Below are positions 60,579 through 64,000 of a stretch of 64,000 nt of DNA, piece after piece. Each line of letters begins with the position of its first letter. Position 1 is the first letter of the stretch. The notes under the pieces were generated by a model that worked only from the letters and a program-made list of their open reading frames with translations, was not told the origin of the DNA and ran no database searches. The stretch lies in NCBI RefSeq assembly GCF_000355805.1, contig NZ_CM001837.1, forward strand, positions 1,826,155 to 1,890,154, written 5' to 3'. Origin of the DNA: Dokdonia sp. PRO95. Lineage in GTDB: Bacteria > Bacteroidota > Bacteroidia > Flavobacteriales > Flavobacteriaceae. The translations under genes and the position numbers were made by a program.

Positions 60579-61445
60579 TTATAGAGCCGTAAAATTGGTG
60601 TATGAAACTGTACCACTTACTTCGTCTGTTATTTTCTCAAACGATCCTAATGGAATAAAAGAGCCTTGAGGGCTTCCTGCAGGAAGTGTCCCTTCAAAGG
60701 CATTAAGTGACCCATCAGGTAAGGTTGATAGTACTTGGTAATCAATAGCCTCATCTGCTGGTGCAGTAAATATTGAAGTGTAAAAAACGTAAACTCCATC
60801 TTCTCTCCCAATAGTTTGAAATAAATCACTTTCAAAACGAGAACCTGTTTCAGAATCCTCCAAAATAGCAGTGAATGCTTCATCTATAACGTAAAAATCA
60901 AGATCTGCATTTTCTGGATTCGTCCAGTCAAAAATGCTGTTTAGACCTCCAGCGATACCTAGTGTATCAGAGAAAATTCCAATACTTGTTTCGTTAGGCG
61001 CGACAACATACGTTGTACCTTCAACTAATTCGTCAAGACGGATGGCTACAGCAGAAAGAGTTCCTGCATCTTCAGCAACTAAACCTGCTGGTATAAATCC
61101 ATCATCTGTAGGCATAGTTAAAGATCCGGTTCCAGTTGTAGTACCAGCAGGAACAACTGCTGTTCCTGTACTTACCTCACCATTATCGAAAGTAACTTTT
61201 ACAGTTACAGTAGCGTCAGAGCTAAATGAATTTCCAATCGTTACAGCAAATGGTGTAAGGTTTCCTTCTCCAACATTTGGTTGAAGTGCAGTTACCATAG
61301 CGTCTACTGAAACAATATTTTTTGTTAGAGGGTCACCTTCTCCCGCAGAGACAGGTTCATCATCTTCACAACTTACTGCTCCAAGTGCAAGCACTGCAGC
61401 AAAAGCAAATTTTCCGAAATATTTAATATAATTAAGTTTCATCAT
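60579..61445 (-). CDS. Surface lipoprotein, last gene of the SusD operon
   Basis: 288 aa; the second Met (61442) is an equally good start. Lipobox Cys26 (GAVSC) is followed by EDDEP, an acidic lipoprotein export signal that in Bacteroidota sends lipoproteins to the cell surface. The mature part is beta-rich with two domain-like halves. No family recognised. By position downstream of SusD it may be an accessory glycan- or protein-binding lipoprotein (SusE/F role) for the same transporter. 9 bp from the preceding gene. Confidence 0.82.
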   Translation of the reverse strand: MMKLNYIKYFGKFAFAAVLALGAVSCEDDEPVSAGEGDPLTKNIVSVDAMVTALQPNVGEGNLTPFAVTIGNSFSSDATVTVKVTFDNGEVSTGTAVVPAGTTTGTGSLTMPTDDGFIPAGLVAEDAGTLSAVAIRLDELVEGTTYVVAPNETSIGIFSDTLGIAGGLNSIFDWTNPENADLDFYVIDEAFTAILEDSETGSRFESDLFQTIGREDGVYVFYTSIFTAPADEAIDYQVLSTLPDGSLNAFEGTLPAGSPQGSFIPLGSFEKITDEVSGTVSYTNFTAL

Positions 61446-61454
61446 TTTTAATTT

Positions 61455-62348
61455 TTAGTTTTTCTGAGCTTCAAACGCACGATTTCCGAAGGTGAATAGT
61501 GCACCAGTACCTGTCTGAGGAACGACTGTACGCGCAGTGAATAATATAGTACCTGTACAAGAGAAGTAAAATCCAGAATCTGCCTGGATTTCAGTATCCT
61601 CAAAGCCTCCACAGCAATACTCTAATGTAGAAAATGCACGTTGTTGAGCAATACTACCAATTCCTGTAGCTGGATCAACAACTATAGTAATTTCAAATGG
61701 ATCATCTCCAGCGTTAAGTGGAGTAGAGTCGTAAGGGTTAATTAAAACCACAGTATTAGGATCTGTACCTGCTACAACTTCAAATTGATTTCCTTCACAA
61801 TTACCGAATCCACAATCTGTAAACGTATAAGTTCCAAGCGCTTCATCAGTAGAGAAAGGACAAGAAATAAAAGAAGTAAACTGGTATGATTGAAGCTGAC
61901 CTGGCTCTGCCTGTAAATCCCCATTAATTAAAGAGAATTCAGTCACATTTCCATCTGTAGATGTGCTTGTAGCTTGGAAGTCAAAACGGTCTCCTGCACC
62001 AAAATCTGCAACTTCTAGTCCTAATGCACCAGATAAGTCTTCTAAATCAATAGAGAAATTTGATGGGAAGGTGTCTGTAGTGTATACAGTTACGTAATCT
62101 GATAAAACACCTCCTGTAGAACGAGCTACTTGCAATTCGTAAGATGCTACGTTTGGTACTGGCGCTTTTAGTACTCCAGTAATAGCCGTATTCTCTAAAT
62201 CTGTAACATCAAGTATTAAATTGTCAAACTCAACAGTTACAAACGATCCATCCTCTGTAGCAGGTAATGGATATTTTTCATTATCCTCACAGCTGAAAAT
62301 ACCAACTGCTATAAAGGCAATGAGAAACGTTTTTAATATATTTTTCAT
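61455..62348 (-). CDS. Surface lipoprotein, middle gene of the SusD operon
   Basis: 297 aa. Lipobox Cys20 (GIFSC) followed by EDNEK, again an acidic surface-export signal. N-terminal beta-sandwich-like region and a C-terminal half with several Cys (CPFSTDEA, FTDCGFGNCEG, EYCCGGFED), suggesting disulfides. Not recognised. It lies 17 bp downstream of susD-like, so it is co-transcribed. Confidence 0.82.
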   Translation of the reverse strand: MKNILKTFLIAFIAVGIFSCEDNEKYPLPATEDGSFVTVEFDNLILDVTDLENTAITGVLKAPVPNVASYELQVARSTGGVLSDYVTVYTTDTFPSNFSIDLEDLSGALGLEVADFGAGDRFDFQATSTSTDGNVTEFSLINGDLQAEPGQLQSYQFTSFISCPFSTDEALGTYTFTDCGFGNCEGNQFEVVAGTDPNTVVLINPYDSTPLNAGDDPFEITIVVDPATGIGSIAQQRAFSTLEYCCGGFEDTEIQADSGFYFSCTGTILFTARTVVPQTGTGALFTFGNRAFEAQKN

Positions 62349-62365
62349 TTTTTCTAGTTTTGAAA

Positions 62366-64000
62366 TTAGTTAATAAATCCAGCTGGATTTTTGTCCCAAA
62401 ATACTTGACGTGAAATATCAGCTTGTTGAGCATTTGGATTGTTGTTGATACTTGAATCAGGATATAAAGCACTTCTGTAAAAATCTCCTGGATTAGGGTT
62501 TAAAGAAGGTTGCATGTTGTTAGGGAATCCTGTACGACGGTATGCGTTGTATACTTCAAGTCCATTACCAAATGAAGCAATGTGATGCTCTTTCATCACA
62601 ACATTGAGTTTAGCGTCATTCCCAACAGCTTGATCATAAGCATCATTTACAAAATTGACATAGTTGTCAATTTGAGCTTGTGAAGCTAAAAATTCTCCTA
62701 ATAAAACCTCCTCATTAGCTGCCGTACCTGAATCATCTGCAACAACAATAGTAGATGGATTTAATCCTCCAAAAGAAGTTACTTTATCCATTGAGAATCT
62801 GATAGCTTCTTCAAGACTAGCTTGAGCATCACCTATTCCTAATTCTAAGGCAATTTCCGATTTAATAAAAGCGATGTGTGAACTCAAAAGAATTGGTTCT
62901 ATCCCAGCTCCTAAAAGACCATCTGCTCCTTCATTCTGAATTCCAGCAGCATCACCTACGTCAAACGCACCTCCAGCAGGGTAAAGTCCCCATACTGTTC
63001 TTTTTGTGTTGTCTGGTGGTATACCATTGTCATCTCCGTGATCACGACCCCAGTAACCTCTAGAAGGAACTGCAGTACAAAAAGGTACAGTAACATCAAC
63101 GTCTTCATATATTGAAGTAACACTAGCATAGTGTCCCGGTGCTGATTGTACAGCACATCCTAGAGTAAATATATCCTCATTCTGTGCGTTAGTATCTTGG
63201 CGGTAGAAATAATAGAATAATCTTGGATCATCAAAGCCTTTTTCTTGTGTCATCTCCCACATCAAGTAATTAGCTAAATATCCAGAAGAATCATTTTCAT
63301 AATTCAAACTGTATCCTGGATGACGAGTGTTAGGGTTTAATCTATTGGCACCATAGTTAAATTGAAGATCTTCTGAAGCATCATCGATTAAATTATTGTC
63401 ATTCAATAATGCAGTAATTCTTCCTGTAACATCAATGCCTAAGTCACTAGCACCTGCTTTTGCATTGTTTAATGCACGAAGCTCTAATGAGTTTGCTGCT
63501 GTAATCCATTTTCCTCTTGAAGTAGAAGAGTTGGCAAGTCCATAGAAGAAGTCTTCTAATGGTTCAATACCAGTACCTGAAGAAAGTAATGCTCTACCTT
63601 GATTTAATTCATCAAATGCTGCTAAATAAACTGATACTTGATCAGTGAAATTTGGACTTTGATTATCAGCGCCTTGTAAAGCTTCTTCTAGTGGAACATC
63701 TCCAAAGAAATCAACTAATGTAAAAAGGACCTGAGCTTTTAATATCTTGGATACACCCAATTGATAAGAGAAGTTTGTTTCAGCTTCTGGGAAATTTTCA
63801 AGTGTTTGAATATCTTGAAGTAATCCTGCGTAAGCGTTTGACCAAATTCCGTTGAAAGTACCTGGGGAGTATGCACCTGCATAAACACTAGATCCTGTCA
63901 TTGAGAACTGTCTAGTTACAGATGAAGCAAATGATCCATACCCTCCTGTAGTTGAAGCAAATCCTGCAAAATTTAATTGAATATTATTAAACAAGAATTG
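62366..64000 (-). CDS. SusD/RagB-like nutrient-binding outer-membrane lipoprotein (partial, N-terminus beyond window)
   Basis: At least 544 residues visible; the frame is open through the right edge (QFLFNNIQLN), so signal peptide and lipobox are missing from the window. SusD_2-type features: SSVYAGAYSPGTFNGIWSNAYAGLLQDIQTLE, KAQVLFTLVDFFGDVPLEEALQG and the C-terminal ASFGNGLEVYNAYRRTGFPNNMQPS followed by NPGDFYRSALYP. SusD proteins cap TonB-dependent SusC channels and bind the substrate; susC should lie just outside. No glycoside hydrolase or peptidase is near enough to indicate the substrate. Confidence 0.93.
   Translation of the reverse strand, partial: QFLFNNIQLNFAGFASTTGGYGSFASSVTRQFSMTGSSVYAGAYSPGTFNGIWSNAYAGLLQDIQTLENFPEAETNFSYQLGVSKILKAQVLFTLVDFFGDVPLEEALQGADNQSPNFTDQVSVYLAAFDELNQGRALLSSGTGIEPLEDFFYGLANSSTSRGKWITAANSLELRALNNAKAGASDLGIDVTGRITALLNDNNLIDDASEDLQFNYGANRLNPNTRHPGYSLNYENDSSGYLANYLMWEMTQEKGFDDPRLFYYFYRQDTNAQNEDIFTLGCAVQSAPGHYASVTSIYEDVDVTVPFCTAVPSRGYWGRDHGDDNGIPPDNTKRTVWGLYPAGGAFDVGDAAGIQNEGADGLLGAGIEPILLSSHIAFIKSEIALELGIGDAQASLEEAIRFSMDKVTSFGGLNPSTIVVADDSGTAANEEVLLGEFLASQAQIDNYVNFVNDAYDQAVGNDAKLNVVMKEHHIASFGNGLEVYNAYRRTGFPNNMQPSLNPNPGDFYRSALYPDSSINNNPNAQQADISRQVFWDKNPAGFIN

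Noticed and set aside
1-64000. tRNA, rRNA, tmRNA, riboswitch, CRISPR, IS or prophage content
   Set aside because: No cloverleaf/CCA or T-loop pattern, no regular repeat-spacer array, no transposase, integrase or phage structural genes were seen on reading both strands.

Overview
The window is a 64 kb piece of chromosome from a marine-type Flavobacteriaceae (Bacteroidota). The evidence is low GC, Bacteroidota-type -7 boxes (TAnnTTTG), no Shine-Dalgarno pattern, type IX secretion/gliding components, a SusD-like lipoprotein operon, and lipoproteins with acidic residues after the lipobox Cys. A 14-bp palindrome GCTTTCGCGAAAGC occurs 15 times. From memory it recalls Dokdonia/Krokinobacter-like genomes, but I cannot verify the genus. 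I see no tRNA, rRNA, CRISPR, insertion sequence or prophage. Almost everything is chromosomal core or family-level accessory genes.

Layout. 1-3.7 kb: a truncated type B T9SS-sorted protein, PorP/SprF and a PorE-like OmpA protein. 4.1-7.3 kb: an ExbB/TM protein/ExbD/ExbD operon, then PorT. 7.3-20.7 kb: mainly minus-strand housekeeping genes (rpoN, kdsA, flavin reductase, msrA, a coiled-coil protein with a lost zinc ribbon, NIF3-like, hybrid histidine kinase, gap, lipA, birA), with a methyltransferase and lpxK on plus. 20.7-25.6 kb: rsfS-ftsH-LUD-cdsA-psd-ACBP, centred on membrane quality control and phospholipid synthesis. 25.6-31.2 kb: valS, DUF1573, an aminotransferase and murB. 31.2-36.4 kb: a fasciclin protein divergent from an ECF sigma/RskA-like anti-sigma pair, then a Cys-rich TM peptide, GT2, second ECF sigma and Nramp-like transporter. 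36.4-42.3 kb: tgt, lptF/G permease, EamA exporter, accA, dnaB. 42.3-48.8 kb: PhoD-like phosphatase, an unknown secreted protein, a DUF922 protease, DUF2911 and asnB. 48.8-52 kb: an MRJP-like lipoprotein, ATP-grasp and MarC. 52-57.6 kb: radC, a deacetylase-like protein, YjjG and a three-gene envelope cluster. 57.6-60.5 kb: rarA, rhomboid, rlmB. 60.5-64 kb: two surface lipoproteins downstream of a SusD-like protein that runs off the right edge.

The strongest unexplained signal is the palindrome family. It lies both between genes (often just after stop codons or terminators) and inside genes in all three reading frames, encoding AFAKA, LSRK or FRES in tolerant linkers; in one gene it appears to supply the signal-peptidase site. 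A second signal is a -7-like box only 4-6 nt upstream of at least nine start codons, which suggests leaderless or near-leaderless mRNAs. Several enzymes also lack their family's metal-binding residues: the zinc-ribbon protein, TGT, the Nramp-like transporter and the deacetylase.
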